Part shown: piece after piece, positions 1-8,935 of the stretch
Layout: each line of letters starts with the position of its first letter
How positions within the stretch are numbered: position 1 is the stretch's first letter
Source: Cupriavidus sp.
Lineage (GTDB): Bacteria; Pseudomonadota; Gammaproteobacteria; Burkholderiales; Burkholderiaceae
Length of the DNA: 64,000 bases
Direction: 5' to 3'
NCBI GenBank assembly: GCA_031180665.1
Contig: JAPSLP010000002.1
Span: forward strand, 124,001-188,000
Made by a program: the position numbers and the translations under genes
The notes under the pieces: generated by a model
What the model was told of the DNA's origin: nothing
Seen by the model: only the letters and a program-made list of their open reading frames with translations
Database searches by the model: none

Positions 1-398
1 CCCACCACGATGGCGTCGTTGGCCGGGGCCGACGGATACGTGCGGCGCAGCAGCGCCCCCACGCGCGCCAGCAGCTCGCCCCTTCGCACCGGCTTGATCA
101 TGTAGTCGTCGGCGCCCCCGGCCAATCCCATGACGATGTCCTCTTCCAGCGACCGGCTGGTCAGGAACAGGATCGGCGGATACTGCCCCGAATGCAGCCG
201 CACGTGGGTCACCACGTCATAGCCGCTGATATCGGGCAACTGCCAGTCCATTACCAGCAGATCGTAGGAGCGCTCGCGCATCGCGCGCAAAAAGGCCTTG
301 CCGCCCGAAAAACTGTCGCAGGTATGTCCGGCGCTGACCAGGATCTGCTGGATCAGTTCGGCCTGGCTCGGATCGTCTTCGACCGATGCGATATTCAT
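1..398 (-). CDS. Response regulator, receiver domain, 3' end outside the window
   Basis: Reading leftwards from an ATG at 398 (preceded by GAGAAG) the frame stays open to the window edge. The protein begins MNIASVEDDPSQAELIQQIL, has the acidic pair VEDD, a phosphoacceptor in DLLVMDW near residue 51, a TS motif in LFLTSRS and the conserved lysine in DDYMIKPV, so it is a complete CheY-like receiver. What follows is cut off; OmpR-type proteins usually carry a winged-helix DNA-binding domain there, but that is inference. It lies 153 bp downstream of pelG on the same strand, so it may be co-transcribed with the pel genes or be the start of another signalling unit. Confidence 0.85.
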   Translation of the reverse strand, partial: MNIASVEDDPSQAELIQQILVSAGHTCDSFSGGKAFLRAMRERSYDLLVMDWQLPDISGYDVVTHVRLHSGQYPPILFLTSRSLEEDIVMGLAGGADDYMIKPVRRGELLARVGALLRRTYPSAPANDAIVV

Positions 399-551
399 AT
401 TCTTCTCGATTACAGGTCGGTTCGCGTCCTGCCCGGCACGGCGGCGCGGGCAGCGTGATTTCATGGATTCATCGGTATGGTGTGACGAATTGTAACTGCG
501 TCGGTCACCGTACCGGCGGGCCATCCGCGCGGCTTTGCCGCCCGATTCGCA

Positions 552-1943
552 TTACTGCAACATATAGGTTTCGTATTCCAGGCGCTCCAGCCGGCGATCC
601 AGCAACACCAGCGCGATCGCCACCACGATCAGCACGGCGAACGCAAAACCGTAGCCATACCAGGCCGGCCCGAGTACCAGTGTCATCTGCGTGAGCCCCA
701 CATTCAGCGCCACGAAGGCTGCGCCGAGCAGCAATATCTCGCGGCGCCGGTCCAGATGGAAATAGAGGCTCAGCGTGGCCAGCAGTACCACGTACAGGCC
801 CGCGCCAACCACGTCGACATGCAGCAGCGGCAGCTGCAGCTCGGCCATGCCGAACAGCGCCAGCAGCGGCCGCCCCAGCACGAACAGCGGCAGCGCGGCG
901 AGCGCCAGCCACTTGACGATTTCGTACAGGCCCAGCCGCACGGCGCGCACCAGAGCGTTGCGCGCCTCCTCGATCCGCTGCAGCGAGCCGCCGCCGCGCA
1001 CCGCATCGGCAAAGGCATCGTAGTGGGCAACGACATCCCGCTCGATACGCAGCATGAACACCGCCATCGCGGGCACGATGGCCAGATAGGCGAGAAACAC
1101 CGGAACGTCGTAGATCGCCGACGCATGCAGCGGACCGATGACGCGCTGCCCCGTGCCGGCGTGGTACCAGAACTGCAGCTTGTCGGCCCAGATCCCCAGC
1201 GGGTACAGCAGGCCGATCGCCATCAGGCTTGGATAGCGATGGCGCCGCGCAAACACCTCGAACGACAGCAAGCGCGCGGTGCGGTCGCCGCGGTGGGCGC
1301 TGTGGGCGCACAGGATCTGCAGCGTCGTGCCGGCGAGCAGCACCAGCGCGCCGATCACGAAGCCGCCCAGCAGCCCCTCCAGACCGAAGCCGCGCAGTGC
1401 CACCGCCGCGACCGCCGCCGCCACATAGCCGCCCACGAAGGCGCAGACGATGCTGCCGTACTGCCGCATGCCGGACAGCAGGGTCACCGCGATCCAGACA
1501 TGGCACATCAGCACGAAGCCCGCCAGCATCAGCGCGCGATACAGCGCCGATTGCTGCGGGAAGGCCCACAGCGCGCACGCCAGGCCGAACAGGCCGGCCA
1601 GCACCGTGACGACCAGCCCCACCGCATGCAGGCCCGGCAGTACCGCCTCGCCCCGGCCTTCGGCGAGACGGTCCGCGGCGAAGCGGATCAGATGAAGCTG
1701 CAGCGGACCCGTGAGGATCAGGCTGACGGCAATCAGACATGTTGCGGATACCTGGAACTGCGTGGCCAGCGCGCTGGGCAATCCGGTCGGCAGTCGCAGC
1801 ACGCCGATCAGCAGAACGCCCGCGATCGCCAGCACCCAGGCGCCGCAAGAGAGCACGCCGGCAAAGCCGTAGGCGTGCAGCGTGCCGCCGACGCGGTTGC
1901 GATCCCGCCTGCCGCGCAGAAAGACAGTCAGGTCCACCATCAT
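552..1943 (-). CDS. pelG: PelG, multispanning membrane transporter of Pel-type exopolysaccharide
   Basis: 463 residues, close to the usual PelG length of about 456. Roughly a dozen hydrophobic segments run through the whole protein, and it ends in LERLEYETYMLQ, a PelG-like tail. PelG is an MOP/polysaccharide-transporter superfamily inner-membrane protein that works with PelD, PelE and PelF to make and export the sugar polymer. The start chosen is the ATG at 1943, which overlaps the pelF stop as ATGA; a longer open frame to 2843 only shadows pelF. It is the last gene of the run 7155-552. Confidence 0.93.
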   Translation of the reverse strand: MMVDLTVFLRGRRDRNRVGGTLHAYGFAGVLSCGAWVLAIAGVLLIGVLRLPTGLPSALATQFQVSATCLIAVSLILTGPLQLHLIRFAADRLAEGRGEAVLPGLHAVGLVVTVLAGLFGLACALWAFPQQSALYRALMLAGFVLMCHVWIAVTLLSGMRQYGSIVCAFVGGYVAAAVAAVALRGFGLEGLLGGFVIGALVLLAGTTLQILCAHSAHRGDRTARLLSFEVFARRHRYPSLMAIGLLYPLGIWADKLQFWYHAGTGQRVIGPLHASAIYDVPVFLAYLAIVPAMAVFMLRIERDVVAHYDAFADAVRGGGSLQRIEEARNALVRAVRLGLYEIVKWLALAALPLFVLGRPLLALFGMAELQLPLLHVDVVGAGLYVVLLATLSLYFHLDRRREILLLGAAFVALNVGLTQMTLVLGPAWYGYGFAFAVLIVVAIALVLLDRRLERLEYETYMLQ

Positions 1944-3748
1944 GGCGCTCCCGCGAAGGGGCAACGGCCGGACGACAGCCGTTCGCCGGCCGGCGTCGGC
2001 ATCGTTGCCGATGTGGCAGGCAACGCCGGGCGCCCGACGCCGCCGCGTGCGCCGGCATCGGCGTGGGGCTTCGCGGCCAAATGCCGGTACAGCTGCCGGT
2101 AGCTCGCCACCGTTGCATGCTCGGTGTAGTAGCGCTCGGCGCGTACGATGGCGGCGCGCTGCGCGGCGCGCCAACGCTCGCCATCGCCAAGCAGCGCGAC
2201 CGCTTCGCGCGCCAATGCGCCGGCATCGGCGATGCGCACCACCGCGCCGGCCGCGCCGAGCGCCATGTCCTCGTCGCCGACGCCTTCGATCAGCTCGCGG
2301 CAGGCCCCGACATCGGTGACCACGCACGGCACGCCAGCGGCGAACGCCTCCAGCACTGCCCGTGGCAGCGCCTCGCTGATCGAGCTCAGGACCAGTACGC
2401 CGACCTGCGGCAGCAGCTCGTCGCTGCGCCGCGGGCCGAGAAAGTGGACGTTGCCGGTCAGTCCCAGGTTTTGCACCAGGCCGCGGCATTCGCGTGCGTA
2501 GTCCGGGTCCTCGTCCTCGGATCCGGCGATCCAGCCCTGCGCATCCGGACACTGCCTGGCCACGGTCAGCATCGCGCGGATGAAGGTCTTCACGTCCTTG
2601 CGCGGCACCACTGGGCCCGCCAGGCACAGCACGGGCGGTACGCGCGCCGGCCGCTGCGCGCGCCGCGGCGCCAGTGCGGGCAGATCGATGCCGTTCGGGA
2701 TGGTGCGCGTACGGCTGGCCGGCGCGCCGTCCTGCACCTGCCCAAGGCGATTTCCCTCGTAGAGCGCGACGATCTCGTCGGCGGCCTCGTAGCAGACGCG
2801 GCCGAGCGATTCGAAGAAGCGCAGCCACAGGTCGCGGCAACACCGCAGTTGCGACACATCGAGCGCGAAGGCGTCGCCGCGCCGAGGTCCTTCGTTGCGA
2901 TAGGCGTTCTCGCGCTGCCAGCGTGACTCGAACAGATCGATGCCGTGCTGCCGCGTGTGGATCGCGTGCTGCGACACCAGCAACGGGCGGTCATGCCGGT
3001 AGCGCAGCATCGCCCCCAGAAAGCCCGCGTAGCCCGTCGATGCCGCGTGGTAGACCCGCGCCGGCATCAGCGTCGCCGCGATCCGCGCCAGCCGCCACAG
3101 CGGCCGGTGCATCGTCCGCACGGTCCAGAAGTAGTCGGTAAACGAGAGGTCGGAGCAGTAGCGGCGATACTGCTCGACGATGGTGTCCCAGGCCTGCCGG
3201 CTATGCAGGAAGGCGTGCTCCGACAGCGGGCCCTCGTCACCGCGATCGTCCCTCGGTTGGCCCAACGGCTGGCCCAACGGCTGGCCGATCAGCAGGCCCA
3301 TCAGCTCGCGCATCGCGGCGCCGGCACCTGCGTACCCGCTGTTGCCGCCGGGACCGCGCTGGCGCAGCAGCTCATGCAGCCGCGCCGCCTCGGCGAAGGC
3401 CGGTGCGTCGGCCCGCTGGCGCCGCGCCGTGGCGGCCGGCTCGTCGTCGTGCAGGAAATGCGTCTCCAGGTGCAGCACGTTGTCCGGCAGCGCGTTGTCC
3501 GGCAGCGCATTCGCCGTCGCCGTGCAGTCCCGGCGCCGATCGTCGATCAGCACGACGACCGCGAAGGTGGTCTGCGGAAGCGCCCGGATCATCCGCTCGG
3601 CCCACCCGGGGATGCCTGCCGGCGCGAAGGGCTGGCTGCCCTCGAGCAGCAGCGCAATGTCGACCCCTGCCACGCCCGCACCGGAAGAGGCGGCGCGAAC
3701 GGTCGATGTGGGGCCAGCGAAGGCGGGGTTCGGCGTGGTCGGGTTCAT
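1940..3748 (-). CDS. pelF: PelF, GT4 glycosyltransferase of Pel-type exopolysaccharide
   Basis: 602 residues, about 95 longer than the roughly 507 usual for PelF. The GT-B fold donor site is visible: the phosphate-binding Lys in VVPRKDVKTF (K384) and the EX7E motif at E459 and E467 (SEALPRAVLEAF). PelF is the cytosolic polymerising glycosyltransferase, thought to use a UDP-HexNAc donor. The extra length comes from a Pro/Ala-rich C-terminal tail (after about residue 560) and insertions with short internal duplications, NALPDNALPDN near residue 80 and GQPLGQPLGQP near residue 155. Its ATG overlaps the pelE stop as ATGA (3748-3745). Confidence 0.94.
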   Translation of the reverse strand: MNPTTPNPAFAGPTSTVRAASSGAGVAGVDIALLLEGSQPFAPAGIPGWAERMIRALPQTTFAVVVLIDDRRRDCTATANALPDNALPDNVLHLETHFLHDDEPAATARRQRADAPAFAEAARLHELLRQRGPGGNSGYAGAGAAMRELMGLLIGQPLGQPLGQPRDDRGDEGPLSEHAFLHSRQAWDTIVEQYRRYCSDLSFTDYFWTVRTMHRPLWRLARIAATLMPARVYHAASTGYAGFLGAMLRYRHDRPLLVSQHAIHTRQHGIDLFESRWQRENAYRNEGPRRGDAFALDVSQLRCCRDLWLRFFESLGRVCYEAADEIVALYEGNRLGQVQDGAPASRTRTIPNGIDLPALAPRRAQRPARVPPVLCLAGPVVPRKDVKTFIRAMLTVARQCPDAQGWIAGSEDEDPDYARECRGLVQNLGLTGNVHFLGPRRSDELLPQVGVLVLSSISEALPRAVLEAFAAGVPCVVTDVGACRELIEGVGDEDMALGAAGAVVRIADAGALAREAVALLGDGERWRAAQRAAIVRAERYYTEHATVASYRQLYRHLAAKPHADAGARGGVGRPALPATSATMPTPAGERLSSGRCPFAGAP

Positions 3749-4866
3749 GAGGTCCAGTAGCGCAGCACGGGCTCAAGCTGCGGCAGCACGGTCGGCGAAG
3801 CCGCCTGGCGCAGGCTCTGCATCGCGACTCTGGCCGCCGCGAAATCGCCGTCCAGATAGGCGGCTTCGGCCAACAGCGGCAGCGCGCGTTCGCGCGGAAA
3901 ACCCAGCGCCGTGGCACGCTGCAGCGCCGCACGGGCGGCGCCGGGATCGCGGCGTGCCAGCGCTAGCCGGCCGCGCAACTGCCACAGCCCCGCCGCCGGG
4001 CTCGCCACGCCGGAGCCATCGGCGGCGCGCACGTACAGCGTGGTCGCTCCCGGCGCGTCCGACAGCGCCTGCAGCGCGGCCTGCGCATGGCGGTCGGCCT
4101 GTTCGATCGTGAAGCCGCGCACGTCGCCCTGGGCAAGGTTTTGATAGACCAGTTCCCAATGCAGCTGCGCCAGATGTGCGTGCGCGGCGGCGCGGGTGGC
4201 CCGATCGTCCTCGGCCAAGGCGTGCAGGCGGTGCTGCGCCTGCAGGATCTGGCGCGCCAGCCGCTGCTCGGCGGCATCGAGCATGCCGTAGGCCAGCAGC
4301 CTGACGTCCTCGACGCTGTCCTCCAGCAGCGCAAGCAGCAGCGGACTGGTACTGCGCGCGGGCATCGCGTCCAATGCGGCCAGTGCGGTCAAGCGACGCG
4401 TGTCGGCTGCGGCTGCGTTGACGGCCTCCGGCCGCAGACGGCCAGCGAGACGATCACGATCGTCGCCACCGTCCTGCGGGCCGCGCGCGACGCCGGTCTG
4501 CCACGCGCAGACGAACTCTGGCAGCGCCACGCAGGCCATGCCGCGCATAGCAAGCGCACGAGGCCGAGGTGTGGCCGTGGTGCCGAGCAGCACGACCAGC
4601 AGGCCGCCCATCGGCACCAACGCACCAGCAGCGAACAGATAGGCCAAGGTCGCGCGCAACGGCGTGCGGACGTGCCGCGACAGCTGCCGCCGCAGCGGCA
4701 TCGCCAGCAGCGCCGCCGCCAGCGCCTGCACGCCCAGATACGCCAGCAGCGCGCCGGTCGCACCGGCCGCACCGGTCGCACCGGTCGCTGCGTCGCTCTG
4801 CAGCAGCGCTGCCAGCGCGGCCAGTTGGAGGGCGGCACCGGCCAAGACAAGCACGCCGTCAAGCAT
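3745..4866 (-). CDS. pelE: PelE, membrane-anchored TPR protein of the Pel complex
   Basis: 373 residues against about 328 in Pseudomonas. Two hydrophobic N-terminal segments (residues about 3-20 and 33-50, separated by a Gly/Ala/Thr stretch) and a third near 70-95 are followed by an alpha-helical, Ala/Leu-rich region with TPR-like repeats to the end. PelE bridges PelD and PelF/PelG in the inner membrane. Start ATG at 4866 (MLDGVLVLAGAAL) overlaps the last 8 bp of pelD; an upstream in-frame start at 4947 would bury much more of pelD and adds an unlikely Cys/Arg-rich leader. Identity rests mainly on position between pelD and pelF plus architecture, since PelE is poorly conserved. Confidence 0.85.
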   Translation of the reverse strand: MLDGVLVLAGAALQLAALAALLQSDAATGATGAAGATGALLAYLGVQALAAALLAMPLRRQLSRHVRTPLRATLAYLFAAGALVPMGGLLVVLLGTTATPRPRALAMRGMACVALPEFVCAWQTGVARGPQDGGDDRDRLAGRLRPEAVNAAAADTRRLTALAALDAMPARSTSPLLLALLEDSVEDVRLLAYGMLDAAEQRLARQILQAQHRLHALAEDDRATRAAAHAHLAQLHWELVYQNLAQGDVRGFTIEQADRHAQAALQALSDAPGATTLYVRAADGSGVASPAAGLWQLRGRLALARRDPGAARAALQRATALGFPRERALPLLAEAAYLDGDFAAARVAMQSLRQAASPTVLPQLEPVLRYWTS

Positions 4867-6391
4867 CGTGGCCGCTCCCGCAGGGGCCGCGTGCGGCCGC
4901 GCCCTCGCAGCGCTGCAGCAGGCGGCGCAGCGGTTGGGGATCGGCATCGGCGGGCACCGGCAGGGTATGGATGCCGATCCGCCCCTGTTCGAAGTCGATG
5001 CCGAACTGCGCCTGCAGCATCCGTTCGATCCGCAGCAGGTAACCCGAAGCGGCCTCGCTATCGGCCAGCGGCATCAGCGTCAGCAGCAGGCGCTCGCGAC
5101 CGCCGTCGCGCGCCCACGCCAGGTCCAGCGTGCGGTGGCTGCGCACGGTCTGCTCGAACCAGTCGGCGCTGTGCTCGTCGGCGCCGAAGGCCAACGCGAC
5201 CACGGTGCTGGCGATGCCGGCCTCGCGCCTCAGGCGTGCCAGCCGCGCATACTCGAGTGCGAAATCCTGCGGACAGCCGGGCAGCGCGCGTTCGATCTCC
5301 CGCGCCGCCACGGCATGCTCCAGGCCGTCGGCGTAGTAGCCGAGCAGCACCAGCAGCAATTCAAGATTGTCGTGATGCAGCGCCAGGAAGGGCATGCGCT
5401 CGATCACCAGCACGCCGATCAGTCGATCGGGGCCGGACAGTACCGGCGCCACGGCGAGGTAGCGGCTGTTTACGCCATCGCCCCCGTCGCCGCGGCGATG
5501 CGCCAGTTGCCGGGTCTGCAGGCAGCGCCGCAGCAGCGGATCGCCGGCATCGAGCCCACAGCCCGGTCCGACGGTCGCGGCGGCCACCGGCAGCACCCGG
5601 TCGCCATCGCAGGGATAGAGTGCCGCAGCCTCGAGCTGGCAAGCCTGCGCGGCAAGCTGCATCATCGGCGCCGCCGCGGCCAGGCGCGGGACCGGCAGGC
5701 GCTTGCCGCGGTTCGCCGCTCCCGCAGGCGCCTCGGCGCGGGCCTCGTCCGCACCGGCCTGCTCGGCGGTCGCCGCGCGCAGCCGGGCCAGCGTATCGCG
5801 CAGCGTGGTCGGCCTGGCCAGTAGATCGCTTTCGAGGCGCGCATGCGAGATCCGCAGCAGGTAGTGGTGCTTGGTCAGCGCCGCCAGCCGTTCGTCGAGG
5901 TAGCGGTGGACCGAACGTTCGCGTGCCAGCCGCCCGGCGCAAACGTCGCCGAACTGCCCGGCCAACAGCACCAGCAGCGTGCCGCCGACGAAAAACGGAC
6001 GCGGAAAGGGCCCCGGCTGGGCGCCGACTTGGTGGAACAGGAACCAGCCGCCGAGCAGCATCGACGCGGCGCCGATGCCGGCGAGCGTGCCGTGGCGCAG
6101 CGCCAGCACCAGCGGCAGCAGCCAGGCCCACGGAAAGCCCAGGTCAAGCAGCAAGGGATTGCCCGGCATCGCCGCATAGCCGAGCGCCATCGCCGCGGTC
6201 ATCAGCACGGTCAGTTCCAGCATGGCGGTGCGGACGTTGGCCACCCCAATCGCCGGCGCCAGCCAGGCCGCACGAACATCGTCGGTCCGCCGGACCGGGG
6301 CGGGCGTGCCCGCGCGCCACTCGCCCATTGCCGTTGCACGCATTCGCCTCTCCAGATCGAGCTCGTGCCCGGCTGCCAGGTTCGGCCGCAT
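4859..6391 (-). CDS. pelD: PelD, c-di-GMP receptor of the Pel complex
   Basis: 510 residues: hydrophobic segments between about 50 and 155, a short coiled linker, a GAF-like domain (about 240-365) and a degenerate GGDEF domain (about 375-485). The degenerate GGDEF keeps the c-di-GMP binding RxxD (R420-T-L-D423, in VRSHRTLDLAW) with further arginines at 454 and 457, matching the spacing of the third Arg in Pseudomonas PelD; no GGDEF catalytic motif remains. PelD switches on Pel synthesis when it binds c-di-GMP. Start ATG 6391 shares one base with the preceding stop (TGATG). The divergent diguanylate cyclase at 7597 is an obvious candidate source of the ligand. Confidence 0.93.
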   Translation of the reverse strand: MRPNLAAGHELDLERRMRATAMGEWRAGTPAPVRRTDDVRAAWLAPAIGVANVRTAMLELTVLMTAAMALGYAAMPGNPLLLDLGFPWAWLLPLVLALRHGTLAGIGAASMLLGGWFLFHQVGAQPGPFPRPFFVGGTLLVLLAGQFGDVCAGRLARERSVHRYLDERLAALTKHHYLLRISHARLESDLLARPTTLRDTLARLRAATAEQAGADEARAEAPAGAANRGKRLPVPRLAAAAPMMQLAAQACQLEAAALYPCDGDRVLPVAAATVGPGCGLDAGDPLLRRCLQTRQLAHRRGDGGDGVNSRYLAVAPVLSGPDRLIGVLVIERMPFLALHHDNLELLLVLLGYYADGLEHAVAAREIERALPGCPQDFALEYARLARLRREAGIASTVVALAFGADEHSADWFEQTVRSHRTLDLAWARDGGRERLLLTLMPLADSEAASGYLLRIERMLQAQFGIDFEQGRIGIHTLPVPADADPQPLRRLLQRCEGAAARGPCGSGHDA

Positions 6392-7155
6392 CAGGCGCGC
6401 ACCCGCCGCGGGCGCTGCCGCGCCTCGCGCCACTCGGAGCGCATCGGCGCCAACGGCTGACGGTGTCCGGCATGGAGGGCATGCGCCGGCTGCGGGCAGG
6501 CCAGTGCGCGATAGAAGGCGATTTCCAGTTCGTCGGCGTGCAGCGCGCGCGCCTGCGACGCGAAGGCGATCAGGTCCGAAGGGGGAGCCGGCATACCCGC
6601 GGCCCGCCGCAGCAGCCTGCGCTGCTCGGCGCGATACCGCTCGCGGGCCGGCAGGTCGGAAGCGGCAGCATTGGCCCGCTGGCGCGCAATATCGAGCCGC
6701 GCGCGCAGCATCGGCAGCGCGGCCTCGGCGGTGGCCGCAGCGCGCGTGCGCGCCAGCAGCGTTTCCGCTTCGTCCAGCCGCCCCTCGCGCGCCAGTTGCT
6801 CGGCCAGTTCCGCCACCAGCGCGGCATCGGGCGGCGAGACGCGCAGCCAGGCCTCCAGATAGGCAAGCGTTGGCTCGCCCAGCGTGCGGCCCGCATGCAG
6901 CCCTTGCCCGAGCAGGCGCTCGCGCAGCGGCTCGCGCGGGAATATCAGCGCGAGGCAGATCGCCAACGCCGCGGCGATGGCGGCGGCGAACGCAGGAGGC
7001 AGCAGGCGTTCGCGCGGCGCAGCGGCGGCCGCGGCGCGATTCCCGCGCGCGGGATGCAGCGCGCCCGCCGCAGGCGTCGCGCCGGCGGCAGGCGTCGCGC
7101 CGGCGGCAGCGCTGGACCTTGACGGCCTCATGCGTGCCGCGTCTTGCTTCTCCAT
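6391..7155 (-). CDS. Membrane-anchored TPR protein resembling the N-terminus of PelB
   Basis: 254 residues: a short basic, Ala/Gly-rich cytoplasmic leader containing the duplicated unit GATPAAGATPAAG, one transmembrane helix (about residues 60-80, FAAAIAAALAICLALIF), then periplasmic helices that read as TPR-like repeats (TLAYLEAWLRVSPPDAAL, EQLAREGRLDEAETLLAR). This layout matches the N-terminal anchor and first TPRs of PelB, but PelB is about 1190 residues and ends in an outer-membrane barrel; here the gene simply stops and is coupled to pelD by TGATG. It could be a natural short form, a remnant, or an unrelated adaptor. Start ATG 7155 follows GGGGAAACC; the open frame extends upstream to 7233 without a convincing ribosome site. 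Confidence 0.7.
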   Translation of the reverse strand: MEKQDAARMRPSRSSAAAGATPAAGATPAAGALHPARGNRAAAAAAPRERLLPPAFAAAIAAALAICLALIFPREPLRERLLGQGLHAGRTLGEPTLAYLEAWLRVSPPDAALVAELAEQLAREGRLDEAETLLARTRAAATAEAALPMLRARLDIARQRANAAASDLPARERYRAEQRRLLRRAAGMPAPPSDLIAFASQARALHADELEIAFYRALACPQPAHALHAGHRQPLAPMRSEWREARQRPRRVRA

Positions 7156-7596
7156 GGTTTCCCCGATTGATTGCCTCGACGACGCGGCGTCGTCGCTCCC
7201 CGGCCCGGATATGAATTTGTAACTACGAGCCAAATGCTAGCGAACGGCACAAAAAGGGAATGTCAACAATTGTCAAACGTGGCATGCCGCACACGCGCAG
7301 TTCGACGCAATCAGTAGAATCACCATTAACAAAAAAGCCACAAGCCGTGCCTCGATGCGCGGCCTCGCTGCGGGATCGCTATGGCGATCGCGATTGCATC
7401 TGGGATCAGGCTGTGCCAATCGGCGTGCCGGCAACACAGAGCCACACCAGGGACCGCAGCTTCGGGAATGTCGACGGCGTCATCCGGGTCGAGCTCTCTG
7501 ACAAGAATTCGCGCTGCACCGGCCATGGCCGGCGTACGCACTGCCTTACACCAATGGCGCCGCGATCCGATCGCGCGCCAACAGGGAGACGATTGC
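7156..7596. promoter_or_regulatory. Divergent control region between the pel operon and the diguanylate cyclase
   Basis: 441 bp without a convincing gene. The part from about 7205 to 7350 is clearly richer in A/T than its surroundings. It holds a direct repeat TGTCAA at 7261-7266 and 7271-7276, exactly 10 bp apart, so on the minus strand two TTGACA hexamers stand one helical turn apart; either could be a -35 element for the pel operon or a regulator half site. On the plus strand TAGAAT at 7315-7320 is a possible -10 for the cyclase gene. The sites resemble half of a FleQ-type GTCAA box but do not match a full one. Confidence 0.4.
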
Positions 7597-8925
7597 ATGT
7601 CACCGGATTTGCCCACCGCCTATCTGACCTTGCTGGTGCTGTTCGCCAGCACGCTGGGCATCTCGATCGGCCTGCGCTACGGCGCCGCCCAGGCGGGCCA
7701 CCGTGCGCGCTGGACCGACGCCCATGCCTTCGCCTCGCTCGGCGGCATGGCACTGGCGCTCGGCGCGATCGCGCCCGCGCCGCTGTGGGCCGTGCTGGCG
7801 CAGGCGCTGTGCCTGGGCGCCCAACTGATGCTGGTGCGCGGCCTGGCCGCAAGCGGCATGGCGATGGCCCCGCATCATCTGCGCGCGATGGTCGCCGGGG
7901 GCATCGCCTCGGTGGTACTGCTGGCGCTGATCGCCACGGTGCAGGATGCCGTGATGGCCGAGCGCGCAATCCGCACGTTAGGCCATGCGGTCACCGGGCT
8001 GGTGGTCTGGCAGGCGCTGCGGCTGCTCAACCGGGAGCGCCGCTCCCATACGATCGCCCATACGCTGGTATGGGTCGCCTGCTGCGCGCAACTGGCAGCG
8101 CAGGGCCTGTGCCTGGCACTCGCGCTGGCCGCTGGCGGCGCCGGTGCCTGGAGCCCGCTGCGGCCCGACGAGCCCGGCATGCTGGCCCAGGCGCCGCTGC
8201 TGCTGATGCTGATCGCGGTGCTCTCCGGCGTGGTGGGTTTCACGCTGCTGAGCGCGGAGCGGCAACTGGCCGAACAGCGTGCGCGCGCCCGCCTCGACTC
8301 GCTGACCGGACTGTTCCATCGCGGCGCGCTCGACGACGCCGCGATGACGCTGGCGGCGGAGGCAGAGCGTACCGGCAAGCCCCTGTCCTGCCTGGTGATC
8401 GACGTCGATCGCTTCAAGCAGGTCAATGACCGCGCCGGCCATCAGGCGGGCGACCAGGTGTTGATGCGGATCGCCGAGACGCTGCGGCGCGCCTGCCGCG
8501 CCACGGACGTGGCGGCGCGCTTCGGCGGCGAGGAATTCTGCCTGCTGTGCCCGAACACCGGCGAAGAGGAAGCCGTGCTGCTGGCCGAACGCATTCGCGC
8601 CCGCATCGCCGCCATCGCGCTGCCGGAAGAAGTCGGCGGGCATGCCAGCGTCAGCATCGGCATCGCGCTGGCCGAGGACGCCGGCGATGCACGCCGCAGC
8701 TGGGAACGGCTGTTCGCCGCGGCCGACCGTGCGCTCTATCGGGCCAAGCGCGAAGGCCGCAACCGCGTGATCCGGGCCGGCGCAGGCGCCGGTACTGCCG
8801 CCAACCCGGCGGCCAACGCCGCCAACGCCGTCGGCGTTTCCGCCGCGACCGCAACGAAGGCCGCCAACGAGACCGCCGAACCGGCGGCGTGGCGAGTGGC
8901 CTGCGGCGTGTCGATCAGCGGCTGA
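7597..8925 (+). CDS. Membrane-bound diguanylate cyclase (GGDEF) with intact I-site
   Basis: 442 residues: six or so transmembrane helices (residues 5-220), a short coiled linker, then a full GGDEF domain. The active site reads GGEEF (310-314), preceded by the product-inhibition I-site RATD (301-304) at the standard five-residue spacing, so the enzyme should make c-di-GMP from two GTP and be feedback-inhibited. The C-terminal 50 residues are Ala/Asn/Thr-rich and probably disordered. Start ATG 7597 has AGGGAGA at 7583; upstream in-frame ATGs lack this. Divergent from the pel operon, whose PelD is a c-di-GMP receptor, which suggests local supply. It converges on the cytochrome gene with only 10 bp between stops. 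Confidence 0.92.
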   Translation: MSPDLPTAYLTLLVLFASTLGISIGLRYGAAQAGHRARWTDAHAFASLGGMALALGAIAPAPLWAVLAQALCLGAQLMLVRGLAASGMAMAPHHLRAMVAGGIASVVLLALIATVQDAVMAERAIRTLGHAVTGLVVWQALRLLNRERRSHTIAHTLVWVACCAQLAAQGLCLALALAAGGAGAWSPLRPDEPGMLAQAPLLLMLIAVLSGVVGFTLLSAERQLAEQRARARLDSLTGLFHRGALDDAAMTLAAEAERTGKPLSCLVIDVDRFKQVNDRAGHQAGDQVLMRIAETLRRACRATDVAARFGGEEFCLLCPNTGEEEAVLLAERIRARIAAIALPEEVGGHASVSIGIALAEDAGDARRSWERLFAAADRALYRAKREGRNRVIRAGAGAGTAANPAANAANAVGVSAATATKAANETAEPAAWRVACGVSISG

Positions 8926-8935
8926 ACGCGGCGCT

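Noticed and set aside
4087-7122. Open frame of 1011 codons on the plus strand across pelE/pelD
   Set aside because: Antisense to well-supported pel genes; Gln/Arg/Ala composition and lack of a ribosome site show it is a GC-skew shadow.
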